Positions 9,383 through 17,644 of a DNA stretch of 64,000 nucleotides are shown here, one piece after another. The notes beneath the pieces were generated by a model. The model worked only from the letters and a program-made list of their open reading frames with translations, was not told where the DNA came from and searched no databases. Origin of the DNA: Leptospira brenneri. Its GTDB lineage: Bacteria; Spirochaetota; Leptospiria; Leptospirales; Leptospiraceae. A program made the position numbers and the translations under genes. The DNA lies in NCBI RefSeq assembly GCF_002812125.1, contig NZ_NPDQ01000006.1:246100-310099 (forward strand), in the 5' to 3' direction. Each line of letters starts with the position of its first letter. Within the stretch, counting starts at the first letter, position 1.

Positions 9383-10786
9383 ATGGCATCACGCAAACAA
9401 GAAGAAATCCAAGTTAATCCTCCCGAAGAACCAACTGAATATACCAACGGCATCATGGACCAAGAAGATGGTTCCGAACCCCCAAAACAATTTAAGAAAA
9501 AAAAGAACCGTTATGAAGGACCAGTTCCTCCTCCACTCGACCTAGTCGAACTTAAGAAAAAGAACATCAACGAACTTGCTGACCTTGCCAAAGGTTTGGG
9601 AGTGGAAAACACTCATGGTTTAAAGAAACAAAATTTGATGTTTGCCCTTCTCCAAGCACAAACAGAAAAAGATGGGCAAGTCCATGCCGCTGGGGTAATG
9701 GAAAGGCTTCCTGATGGTTATGGTTTCCTTCGTTCACCTGACTACAATTATGTGCCAGGTCCAGATGATATCTATGTTTCTCCTTCACAAATTAAATTAT
9801 TTGGTCTTCGCACGGGAGACACGGTTACAGGTCTTATCCGACCACCAAAAGAAGCAGAAAGATTTTTTGCTATGTTACGTGTGGAATCAATCAATGGATT
9901 TCCTGTCGAAGTAGCTGGGAAAAGAAATTTATTTGATAACCTCACACCACTCTATCCAAACGAAAGAATCAATATGGAGTTTGATCCAAGCCATTTAGAC
10001 ACTCGTGTGATTGATCTTATGTGTCCGATTGGAAAAGGACAAAGGGCACTCATTGTTGCTCCTCCGAGAACTGGTAAAACAGTTTTGATGCAATCCATCG
10101 CCAACGCGATTACTAGAAACCACCCTGAGATTTTTCTCATCGTCCTACTCATTGATGAACGTCCAGAAGAAGTGACAGACATGGCTCGTCACGTAAAGGG
10201 AGAAGTGGTGAGTTCTACTTTTGATGAACCAGCACAGCGTCACGTCCAAGTGGCAGAGATGGTGATCGAAAAAGCAAAACGACTTGTGGAACATGGAAAA
10301 GATGTGGTCATCCTCCTTGATTCCATCACAAGGCTTGCCCGTGCTTATAACCAAGTGGTTCCGACCTCAGGAAAGATTCTTTCCGGTGGTGTGGACTCCA
10401 ATGCCCTTCACAAACCAAAACGTTTTTTTGGAGCAGCAAGAAATATCGAAGAGGGTGGGTCACTCACCATCATCGCGACTGCCCTCATTGACACCGGTTC
10501 CCGAATGGACGAGGTGATTTTTGAGGAATTTAAGGGAACGGGAAATATGGAGATCCATTTGGACCGAAAACTCGCTGACAAACGAATTTTCCCGGCCATC
10601 GACATCAACCGCTCGGGAACAAGAAAAGAAGAACTCCTCCTACCGCAGGATACCCTCACTCGAGTCTTTATCCTCCGAAAAGTACTTTCTCCCATGAGTA
10701 TCACCGAAAGTATGGAACTATTGATCGAAAAAATGCGTGGCGCGAAGACCAACGACCAATTCCTCGCCAGCATGAATACGAACTAG
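9383..10786 (+). CDS. rho: transcription termination factor Rho
   Basis: Hexameric RNA-dependent ATPase that ends transcription. The 467-residue protein has a charged N-terminal extension of about 55 residues, the Rho-N helical domain ([16 protein letters not shown]), the RNA-binding cold-shock-like domain ([20 protein letters not shown]), Walker A APPRTGKT at 226-233, Walker B ending in Asp313 ([16 protein letters not shown]), and the ring-contact segment [17 protein letters not shown]. rpmE follows after 10 bases, a common neighbour. Confidence 0.97.
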   Translation: MASRKQEEIQVNPPEEPTEYTNGIMDQEDGSEPPKQFKKKKNRYEGPVPPPLDLVELKKKNINELADLAKGLGVENTHGLKKQNLMFALLQAQTEKDGQVHAAGVMERLPDGYGFLRSPDYNYVPGPDDIYVSPSQIKLFGLRTGDTVTGLIRPPKEAERFFAMLRVESINGFPVEVAGKRNLFDNLTPLYPNERINMEFDPSHLDTRVIDLMCPIGKGQRALIVAPPRTGKTVLMQSIANAITRNHPEIFLIVLLIDERPEEVTDMARHVKGEVVSSTFDEPAQRHVQVAEMVIEKAKRLVEHGKDVVILLDSITRLARAYNQVVPTSGKILSGGVDSNALHKPKRFFGAARNIEEGGSLTIIATALIDTGSRMDEVIFEEFKGTGNMEIHLDRKLADKRIFPAIDINRSGTRKEELLLPQDTLTRVFILRKVLSPMSITESMELLIEKMRGAKTNDQFLASMNTN

Positions 10787-10796
10787 AGGGATCACC

Positions 10797-10997
10797 ATGA
10801 AAACTGACATTCATCCAAAATACGTTTCTGCAAAAATCAAATGCGCTTGTGGTACTGTGATCGATACTAGATCTACTGCCGGGGATATCAGTGTGGAAAT
10901 TTGTTCCAACTGCCACCCTTTCTTTACCGGAAAATCCAAACTAGTGGATACAACTGGTCGAGTAGACAAGTTCAAGAAAAAATACAAAATGAAGTAA
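10797..10997 (+). CDS. rpmE: 50S ribosomal protein L31 (zinc-binding form)
   Basis: A 66-residue large-subunit protein beginning [19 protein letters not shown]. Cysteines C16, C18, C36 and C39 form the zinc ribbon, so this is the zinc-containing (C+) paralogue. The end is the basic [16 protein letters not shown] site precedes the ATG, and the gene is presumably cotranscribed with rho. A short GAGGC/GCCTC stem-loop follows the stop. Confidence 0.96.
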   Translation: MKTDIHPKYVSAKIKCACGTVIDTRSTAGDISVEICSNCHPFFTGKSKLVDTTGRVDKFKKKYKMK

Positions 10998-11011
10998 GAG
11001 GCTTTGGCCTC
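10998..11011 (+). other. short stem-loop after rpmE
   Basis: GAGGC at 10998-11002 pairs with GCCTC at 11007-11011 around a TTTG loop, starting right after the rpmE stop. There is no following T-tract, so it may mark an RNA 3' end or attenuate, but it is not a standard intrinsic terminator. Confidence 0.3.
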
Positions 11012-11045
11012 ACGTCCGTCTAAGTTATAAACGGGGAGAACACTC

Positions 11046-11840
11046 ATGGCAGTAATGGACTTTGCTCGATATAAAGAAATCAACGACCAAAGGTTGAATT
11101 ACCGTGAGATGGACGACGCCACTGTCGTCTCCTACTACCGCAACACAGGTTGCGGGGACGGATACCGTATTTATTTAAAGTTAAACGAAAACTCTGTTGT
11201 GGAAGACGCAAGTTACACCACAACAGGTTGTGGGTTTGGGATCGTGGCACTTGCCATGGCAACCGAATACGCAAAAGGCAAATCGTTATCTGACTTAAAA
11301 AACCTTACACCTGAAACTTTAGAAACTCTATTCGAATTTCCTGAAAGAAGAAAGAACTACCCTGAATCAGCAGTGGCTGCTCTCAAAAAAGCAGTCGAAG
11401 ACTATGAGTCGGGACAAGGTGTTCCCAAAGAAAATCGAATTACAAAATCCCAAACCATGGAGCTTCTCCATAACCAAGGCCATCTACAGAACGCTAAGTT
11501 ATCCAGCGTTATGTTGGAAAAAGAAAAGTTAGATGGAGTTGATTTTAGTGGGGCAGACCTTCACAATGCATTTTTACAAAACTCTAGTTTCGTGGGTGCT
11601 AACTTTCAGGGTGCTAACTTAAAGGCTTCGTTTTTTAACGGTGCCGATCTCAGAAATGCCAATTTCCGGGGTGCTGACTTACGTTTTGCAAAGCTCGCCT
11701 CTGCCAAAATTGAAGGTGCTGATTTTACCGATGCTATTTATGATATTGGAACCCGAGTGGATCATAGCCAGATGTATATCTTTGATGTTATGAAAAAAGC
11801 TGGTAAGGATCTTTATCTAAAAACAGGGGATGGGGAATGA
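11046..11840 (+). CDS. NifU/IscU-like domain fused to pentapeptide repeats
   Basis: A 264-residue protein behind a GGGGAG site. Residues about 15-122 resemble the NifU_N/IscU scaffold: RNTGCGDGYRIYLKL with C36 and D38, then TTTGCGFGIVALAMATEYA with C62. The third scaffold cysteine expected before the last helix (HCS in IscU) is replaced: the equivalent stretch reads RRKNYPESAVAALKKAVEDY. Residues about 146-230 are pentapeptide repeats of the A(D/N)Lxx/A(D/N)Fxx type, forming a right-handed helix. Two of three cluster ligands remain, so it may bind rather than transfer clusters, or have another role. Its stop overlaps the next start (ATGA). Confidence 0.85.
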   Translation: MAVMDFARYKEINDQRLNYREMDDATVVSYYRNTGCGDGYRIYLKLNENSVVEDASYTTTGCGFGIVALAMATEYAKGKSLSDLKNLTPETLETLFEFPERRKNYPESAVAALKKAVEDYESGQGVPKENRITKSQTMELLHNQGHLQNAKLSSVMLEKEKLDGVDFSGADLHNAFLQNSSFVGANFQGANLKASFFNGADLRNANFRGADLRFAKLASAKIEGADFTDAIYDIGTRVDHSQMYIFDVMKKAGKDLYLKTGDGE

Positions 11841-12025
11841 AGCCAGGCGATAAGGCAAAACTCACAAAACAAACATTCCTACACAAAGGTATTTTCATTT
11901 TTACTGGTTCCACTGTGGAAATCAAAGAAGTTCAGTCCGACAAAGCCATAGTCGTTTATAATGATAAAGAAGGATACCCGCACGATTTAGAGATGAATCT
12001 GACGGATTTGGCCCCGCTTTCCTAA
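11837..12025 (+). CDS. small SH3-like hypothetical protein
   Basis: A 62-residue protein starting in the ATGA overlap with the NifU-like/pentapeptide gene, so translationally coupled to it. The sequence MKPGDKAKLTKQTFLHKGIF and GSTVEIKEVQSDKAIVVYND look like a small beta-barrel (SH3/KOW-like), but no family is certain. It may be an accessory to the upstream fusion protein. Confidence 0.72.
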   Translation: MKPGDKAKLTKQTFLHKGIFIFTGSTVEIKEVQSDKAIVVYNDKEGYPHDLEMNLTDLAPLS

Positions 12026-12036
12026 AGCCGATTTTC

Positions 12037-12064
12037 TTGACACAAATCCTAAGAATCGTAACGT
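12037..12064 (+). promoter_or_regulatory. possible promoter for the STAS gene
   Basis: A consensus TTGACA at 12037-12042 is followed after 16 bases by TAACGT at 12059-12064, a weak -10. It lies in the 54-base gap before the STAS gene start at 12080. Inferred from the -35 match alone. Confidence 0.33.
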
Positions 12065-12079
12065 ATTGTTAATCCAACT

Positions 12080-12439
12080 ATGTTGATTCTAAGCCACCGT
12101 CAGGAAAATCACCTGCTTTTATCGATCCAAAGAGATGTCCTGATGGAAAACTCGAGAGAATTTTACCAAGAATTCGAGAAGGCAATAGAAAGTCAGAATT
12201 TTGGAAAATTGACAATGGATTTCCATTCCGTAAAGTTTCTAGACTCAAGTGGGATTGGAGCCGTCATCAAAGCCTCATCTGCTTTGCACAATCGTGGTGT
12301 GGAAATCTTTGTGACCAATTTGAATAAAAATTTAAACTCAGTGTTTCGCCTTTCTGGACTCAACCATATCCTTTCCATTTTGACTTTAGATGAATACCTT
12401 TCTAAATTTCCAGAGTTTCAAAAAACTCTAGAGGCATAA
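12080..12439 (+). CDS. STAS-domain anti-sigma factor antagonist
   Basis: A 119-residue single STAS domain of the SpoIIAA/RsbV type. The phosphorylation loop VKFLDSSGIGAVIKASSAL carries the conserved DSSG, whose serine is the usual site for a partner anti-sigma kinase. Such proteins control sigma factors or other targets by partner switching, reversed by PP2C/SpoIIE phosphatases; two such phosphatases lie elsewhere in this window. No kinase is adjacent. A lipoprotein gene follows five bases downstream. Confidence 0.92.
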   Translation: MLILSHRQENHLLLSIQRDVLMENSREFYQEFEKAIESQNFGKLTMDFHSVKFLDSSGIGAVIKASSALHNRGVEIFVTNLNKNLNSVFRLSGLNHILSILTLDEYLSKFPEFQKTLEA

Positions 12440-12444
12440 GCGTA

Positions 12445-13206
12445 ATGAAACTCTACCGAATTTTCTCTCTTCTCATTTTGTCTGTAACTTTAAGTTCCTG
12501 TGCCACAGGTGTTAAATCCAGATCTTTACTTTTTCGTAGTAATGAATTTGCGATTTATACGGTGAACCGAGACAAAATCAGTTTAAAATCTGAAAGTTCG
12601 GTTCCAAAAACTTTTGCACATCCGGTAGAACTCACTGAAGATAAAATTTTAGACTTACTTGGAAACATTCGGTTTCGAGAAGAAAGTTCTTATGGAGATG
12701 TAAACAAATTTGTATTTGAAGAAAAAGAAATCAAAGAATTTGCATTAGACCTTGTCGATGGTTTACAAAAATTAAAACCCAATCAAATGCTTCTTGTGAT
12801 CTCAAAATACAATCCCGTTCGTTCCGTGGTTTCCCATTACTCGCGAACAGGTTTTTATATTTGGTCTTCCGATACATCGATAGAAGTTCTTTTTGGAGAC
12901 CTCCAACAAGAAGTCACTTATGATGAACAAGGGAATTATTTTGACTGGTCCAATATCCCAGACATTCCTTTTGAACATTTTCCCAGGTCTACATACATTT
13001 TACAAGGTCCAGGTTTCTCTTTTAAAAAAGTATCAGGATTTCGCAATAAACATTGGTTAGTTTTTGATAAAGCTGATTTAGCAAAACTAAAGTTTGAAAA
13101 ACGAAAAAAACACCTCCCAGAGGTGGCAAACTCTATTGACGCTGATTTAAAGCCGGAAAGAAAAATTACCAAGGATGAAGAAGAAGGGATTCTCAACGAG
13201 GAATAA
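12445..13206 (+). CDS. lipoprotein of unknown function
   Basis: A 253-residue protein with a lipoprotein signal: MKLYRIFSLLILSVTLSSCA, lipidated Cys at 19. The mature part is mixed alpha/beta with no domain I recognise. It includes KPNQMLLVISKYNPVRSVVS and a very basic C-terminal third (KFEKRKKHLPE). It follows the STAS gene by five bases and converges on the FapA-like gene with 12 bases between stops. Confidence 0.82.
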   Translation: MKLYRIFSLLILSVTLSSCATGVKSRSLLFRSNEFAIYTVNRDKISLKSESSVPKTFAHPVELTEDKILDLLGNIRFREESSYGDVNKFVFEEKEIKEFALDLVDGLQKLKPNQMLLVISKYNPVRSVVSHYSRTGFYIWSSDTSIEVLFGDLQQEVTYDEQGNYFDWSNIPDIPFEHFPRSTYILQGPGFSFKKVSGFRNKHWLVFDKADLAKLKFEKRKKHLPEVANSIDADLKPERKITKDEEEGILNEE

Positions 13207-13218
13207 TTGATTCGTTGT

Positions 13219-14889
13219 TTAGTCTTCTTTTCTGATTACCAATCGTTCTGTTTGAATGCTTCCGTCGGTTCCTAGAAAAAAACGAGTTTTTCCCACCAGG
13301 GAATTGATTCCTAGTCGGTAATTTTTCCCCGCTCCAAAACTAAGATCCACTCCAGGAAATACCTCTCTTTCCACATCCACAAAGGCATCTGGATTTGGTT
13401 CATAAGATCCGAGAGCCGTTTCAAACTGTTTGGATTCCGTTTCTAAAACTTTGGTGAATTTTTCATTCGCATCCTTTAGTTTGGCGATGGTTTCTTTTTC
13501 TTCTTGGGTGAGTTCTTTTTTTTGGCTCTTTTCGACAAGTTTAGTGAGTGCAAGTTGTACTTTGTGAAGAGTGATTTCTTTGTCAGTGATTTCTTTTTTC
13601 ATTCGGTTCAGTTCATCGAGTAACTCTGGGGGAGTTCCTATCGCGACTTTTGTTTTGGTTTCCACAACCGCGCCGAGTTTGGCACAGGTGAGAGAGTTAC
13701 CAGCGATCACTGTTCCTCCGATCACCTCTCCCCGTCCTCCCATCACACGAATGAAATCCTTTGCAGAAATTTCCGAATGCATGACTGCTTCTTCAACAAA
13801 AATACTTCCATGAGCTGCAAGTTTTCCCTGCTCCACAAATTTAGCGTATATATTTCCTTCTGATTCTATATATCCTTCGCCACGGCCCATAAATCCGCCG
13901 GACAAAACAATATCTCCCTTGGCCTTGAGAAAGGCTTTCCCTACGGAATTACGAATGATGATACTCCCATTTGTGGTTAATGAAAATCCATCTCCGATTT
14001 TTTCTTCCACAATGATGGTTCCTGGAAAATCTATATTTCCTGTAGAATAATCGACTGCTTCCAGTTGGATCACTTCATCCACTTTGATTTCCCATGCTGC
14101 AGATAAAACTGGGCGGCCAGCAATTTTAGCGTACAGTTTGTCCTCTTTTAGCTCCACATTTGGTCCAAGATGCCAATCCACAGATTTTTCTTCTTGGTAG
14201 GGGATGATGGTCCCATTGACTGTTTTCCCAAATTCACCTTTTTTTGGTGGGATTCGTTCTGCTATGAGATCACCAGGTTTGACTGATTGGATGACACCAA
14301 TATTTTTGTAATCAATCCTTCCATGTTCATCTTCTTCTAATTGTGGTTTGTTATCCGAACGAAAATGGATTTTGATTTGGCCATCTTTACCAGGTATGGG
14401 GGGATAACCTTTGGCAATTGTATAGGGAACAAAAAATGTTGGATTTTTGATTTGATTTTGAATGACAAGATCGATGATTCCTACAGAAATTCCGACCGAT
14501 GCAATTTGTTCACGTAACTGGTATTCGGTGAGAAGATCTCCTCCATGTTTAGGTGGGTGGAGAACCATTTTGGCTTCCATATGATCTTCAGAGATAGTGA
14601 TGTCCGCATAAGAACTGATCGGATCACCTTTGGACCAAGTTCCAATTTCAGCTGGTTTGTTCTCGGCGAGAGCTACAATTTTTTTAATTTGATCAAGGTT
14701 GTAACCTTCCACACCAAAGAGTTGCACTCTTGCGACAACATCTTTGTAATCGACTTTTTTACCTTTTGGTCCAGGTTTTGTGATTTTTAATACGGCTTTG
14801 CCGCCGGAGTTTTCGATTTGGAAATAACCATTTTCTGAGGCTTCTAAATCTTGGAGAATTCTATCTGTATACGAGTCTGGGCCTGGCAT
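13219..14889 (-). CDS. FapA/DUF342-family protein
   Basis: A 556-residue cytoplasmic protein with the layout of the FapA (DUF342, 'flagellar assembly protein A') family: an N-terminal region, a middle region with PPKKGEFGKTVNGTIIP, a run of short beta-strand repeats (VEEKIGDGFSLTTNGSIIIR, AKGDIVLSGGFMGRGEGYIE) forming a bactofilin-like helix with GGRGEVIGGTVIAGNSLT, then a coiled coil (about 440-490). Family members are reported to influence flagella or polar positioning in some bacteria; role here unknown. It is last in a packed minus-strand unit, its start codon directly abutting the glycosyltransferase stop. Confidence 0.9.
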   Translation of the reverse strand: MPGPDSYTDRILQDLEASENGYFQIENSGGKAVLKITKPGPKGKKVDYKDVVARVQLFGVEGYNLDQIKKIVALAENKPAEIGTWSKGDPISSYADITISEDHMEAKMVLHPPKHGGDLLTEYQLREQIASVGISVGIIDLVIQNQIKNPTFFVPYTIAKGYPPIPGKDGQIKIHFRSDNKPQLEEDEHGRIDYKNIGVIQSVKPGDLIAERIPPKKGEFGKTVNGTIIPYQEEKSVDWHLGPNVELKEDKLYAKIAGRPVLSAAWEIKVDEVIQLEAVDYSTGNIDFPGTIIVEEKIGDGFSLTTNGSIIIRNSVGKAFLKAKGDIVLSGGFMGRGEGYIESEGNIYAKFVEQGKLAAHGSIFVEEAVMHSEISAKDFIRVMGGRGEVIGGTVIAGNSLTCAKLGAVVETKTKVAIGTPPELLDELNRMKKEITDKEITLHKVQLALTKLVEKSQKKELTQEEKETIAKLKDANEKFTKVLETESKQFETALGSYEPNPDAFVDVEREVFPGVDLSFGAGKNYRLGINSLVGKTRFFLGTDGSIQTERLVIRKED

Positions 14890-15957
14890 CTAATTGTATT
14901 CTAATAAATGAGAAACGACATCTTCCTCTCCATCAGTTTTTAGTTCTAACTTGGGAGTCATTCCGTCGATTGTATTAATTAGAGTCATCACTTCATTAAA
15001 TTGACAAGAAATTATTCGTGGAAGATCAATATAAGCCGAACGAAAGTATAAATCCAGTGCGTTTACTAAATGAATGTATTCTATAAAATCGCCACGATCT
15101 GTATAAAGAATAGGGGTTTTTGCATAGTAACATTCCGCTAAAATTCCGTATCCGGGTTTTGTGCAAACATAATCAGCAGCCGCCACAAGATCAGGGTAAT
15201 GTGATACTTCAGGAACTAAAATTCCTTCGGTTTGGATTCCTGGAACTCCATAAGCAACTAGTTTGGTTGAATTGGATAGATTTTCTGTCTGCAGTTTGGT
15301 TCCTTCTAAACCGTAAGCACCAAAAGATAAAAGGATATAAGTGGTATCGTCTCTAAATCCAAATTTTTGTCTGGCCTCTTGTTTGGAGAGTGTTGGTTTT
15401 CTTCCCACTAAACCAATCTGAGTTGATTCTAAGAATGGTGGCATGGGACAAAAAAAAGGTAAAATCAGAGCCTCGGTCGCAAAGGAATATTCAACTTCTA
15501 GTCTTTCACTTAAGTCCCCAAAATAAGAATCATCTTTTGCATAATTTTTATAAATAAAATCCCAAGTAAAGTTCCCAATAAATACACTCGGAATTCCTAC
15601 TTCCAAAGCAATCGTAATAGGAAAGGAAGAACTATCCGTTACAATTAAATTTATTTTGTTTTTTTTACAGTATTCAGTTTCTTCTTTGAGGAGTTCTGTT
15701 TTCTTTTTTTCAAAGTCGATGAGTTCTGCTTTGGTTGTTTGTAAATCAATGGAGAGTGAGTTTTTTTGTGAAACTCCTACATCAAGTTTTAGATTTCTTA
15801 ACTTTAGTTTGGGATGAGTGAAATCTAAAAACGAAATCCTTGTGCTGACTAAATGGATTTCTTCTATAAAATTTTCTTTGAGTAATCGTTGGATGATATT
15901 TCCCGAGCGACTGATATGGCCAAAACCATGGCCTGAGATATAAAAATAAAGTTTCAT
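14890..15957 (-). CDS. GT-B glycosyltransferase-like protein
   Basis: A 355-residue protein starting MKLYFYISGHGFGHISRSGN, the glycine/histidine-rich N-terminus of GT-B enzymes in the MurG/UDP-glycosyltransferase superfamily. A C-terminal donor-site segment, KPGYGILAECYYAKTPILY, supports this. Sugar and acceptor are unknown. It overlaps the preceding RNA methyltransferase gene by four bases and abuts the FapA-like gene, so it is part of the same transcript. Confidence 0.85.
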   Translation of the reverse strand: MKLYFYISGHGFGHISRSGNIIQRLLKENFIEEIHLVSTRISFLDFTHPKLKLRNLKLDVGVSQKNSLSIDLQTTKAELIDFEKKKTELLKEETEYCKKNKINLIVTDSSSFPITIALEVGIPSVFIGNFTWDFIYKNYAKDDSYFGDLSERLEVEYSFATEALILPFFCPMPPFLESTQIGLVGRKPTLSKQEARQKFGFRDDTTYILLSFGAYGLEGTKLQTENLSNSTKLVAYGVPGIQTEGILVPEVSHYPDLVAAADYVCTKPGYGILAECYYAKTPILYTDRGDFIEYIHLVNALDLYFRSAYIDLPRIISCQFNEVMTLINTIDGMTPKLELKTDGEEDVVSHLLEYN

Positions 15958-16787
15958 TTGTTTCTTTGCCGGATGGACTCATATAAAACAATTCCACAAG
16001 ACATTGCTAAGTTGAGTGAATCTGCTTCTCCTAACATAGGTAAGTGGAGTGTATCATCGGAAAGGTTTTTTGCATCTGGACTTAGTCCATACTGCTCACT
16101 ACCAAAAAGAAAAACGGACTTTTCTTTCATATTAATGGAAGAGTAAAGTGTTTTCCCTTCTGGCGTAACGGCATAACGTTTATACCCTTTGGATTGAAAT
16201 TCTGTTAGGACTTCTTTTAAATCTCCAATGTATACAGGTAAGGTAAATATGGTTCCTGTACTGGCTCTCACTACATTCGGGTTAAAAAGATCAATCCTTG
16301 GATCGGTGACAATCACAAGTCCCACTCCCGCACCTTCTGCTGTTCTTAGGATGGTTCCAAGGTTTCCCGGTTTTTCTACCCCTTCGATGATCAGAATAGG
16401 GTTGGTATCGATCGATTTGATTTTTTCCCAAGGAACATTGGCATCGGGTGTTTCCGCCACTGCAATCAGACCATCTGGCCTATCGCGATAAGAAATTTTT
16501 TCGAAAATTTTACGAGGGAGTTCAAAAATAGGACAGTGAACAGACTGAATTAATTTTTCTTCATTTTCTCCTAAAAAACATTCAGGGGAAATGAATAAAC
16601 TCGTAATGTTGACCGGTAAACAAGGGATAGGTGAATTAGGATTGTTCGTAACTGCTTTTTTGATTTCACGATACCCTTCGATGAAGAATTTTTTTTCTTC
16701 ATCGCGGTTTCTTTTTTCTTTAAGTCCTGCTACCCATTTAACTTTTGGATTAGAAAAACTTGTGATGTATTGTCTTCTATTTGGCAT
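15954..16787 (-). CDS. TrmH/SpoU-family RNA 2'-O-methyltransferase
   Basis: A 277-residue SPOUT enzyme methylating ribose in tRNA or rRNA. The three SPOUT motifs are visible: PGNLGTILRTAEGAGVGLVI, FLFGSEQYGLSPDA and LPMLGEADSLNLAMSCGIVL, including the trefoil-knot asparagine and serine residues. An N-terminal substrate-binding region of about 110 residues precedes them. It overlaps the glycosyltransferase gene by four bases. Exact RNA target not deducible. Confidence 0.93.
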   Translation of the reverse strand: MPNRRQYITSFSNPKVKWVAGLKEKRNRDEEKKFFIEGYREIKKAVTNNPNSPIPCLPVNITSLFISPECFLGENEEKLIQSVHCPIFELPRKIFEKISYRDRPDGLIAVAETPDANVPWEKIKSIDTNPILIIEGVEKPGNLGTILRTAEGAGVGLVIVTDPRIDLFNPNVVRASTGTIFTLPVYIGDLKEVLTEFQSKGYKRYAVTPEGKTLYSSINMKEKSVFLFGSEQYGLSPDAKNLSDDTLHLPMLGEADSLNLAMSCGIVLYESIRQRNK

Positions 16788-16810
16788 GGATTTCTAAAGA
16801 ATGGATTCGT

Positions 16811-17644
16811 TTATTTGGAGAAGAAAGTACAAAATCCAGCTGGGTATTTTTTCCCCGATTTTTCGGGAATGAATAACTCGGAGGTTTGGTAACTGCCTTT
16901 TGATTTGATTCGTGAGGATAAAATCCTTTCTAACGTTAGGGGGCTAAACCCTTGGCTATGACAACTGAGAATGACAAATTCTGGTTTGGAATCGGAAAGT
17001 TCCATCAATGCATCCATCAGCTCACTTAAATTTTCTTCAATCTTCCAAACCTCTCCCTTCGAACCACGTCCGAAACTAGGAGGATCTAAAATGAGACCCT
17101 GGTATTTTTTCCCTCGTTTGATTTCTCTACGGATGAATTTCATCACATCATCGACAATCCAACGAACTGGTTTAGAATCGAGTCCAGAAAGTTTTGCATT
17201 TTCGCGTGCCCAGTCTACCATTCCTTTCGATGCATCCACATGGCATACACTCATTCCTGCATCCAAACAGGCTAGTGTGGATCCTCCCGAGTAGGCAAAT
17301 AGATTTAGAACTTCAAGGCCCTGTTTCTTTTTTCCTATTTCTCGGATTCGGTTCCAGTTAGTTTCTTGTTCGGGAAAAAGTCCAATATGACCAAAAGGAG
17401 TGAGTTTGATTTTGAAAGTTAAATTGGAAAATTCTATGGTAAAACTTTCTGGAACTTTTTTTTGAAAATTCCAGTGCCCAGAGCCGGAATCATTTTTGAT
17501 GTACTGTGCATGTAGATCGTTCCAAATTTCAGGTGTTGCTTTTCCATACGCTGAGGTAGGGGAGGAACGAAGGAGTTTATACCCACCAACGATTTCTAAT
17601 TTGGAGAGGTCACCTGAGTCCAAGAGTTCGTAACTTTTTGTCAT
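16811..17644 (-). CDS. class I SAM-dependent methyltransferase (RlmI/RlmK-like)
   Basis: A 277-residue Rossmann methyltransferase. SAM motif I is VLNLFAYSGGSTLACLDAG, the acidic motif II follows in VCHVDASKGMVDWARENA, and motif IV is LILDPPSFGRG, as in 23S rRNA m5C methyltransferases of the RlmI/RlmK group. I place the start at the ATG at 17642-17644, which overlaps the stop of the upstream SpoIIE gene by four bases (ATGA); a longer frame from 17683 runs inside that gene. Substrate is probably rRNA, not proven. Confidence 0.88.
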   Translation of the reverse strand: MTKSYELLDSGDLSKLEIVGGYKLLRSSPTSAYGKATPEIWNDLHAQYIKNDSGSGHWNFQKKVPESFTIEFSNLTFKIKLTPFGHIGLFPEQETNWNRIREIGKKKQGLEVLNLFAYSGGSTLACLDAGMSVCHVDASKGMVDWARENAKLSGLDSKPVRWIVDDVMKFIRREIKRGKKYQGLILDPPSFGRGSKGEVWKIEENLSELMDALMELSDSKPEFVILSCHSQGFSPLTLERILSSRIKSKGSYQTSELFIPEKSGKKYPAGFCTFFSK

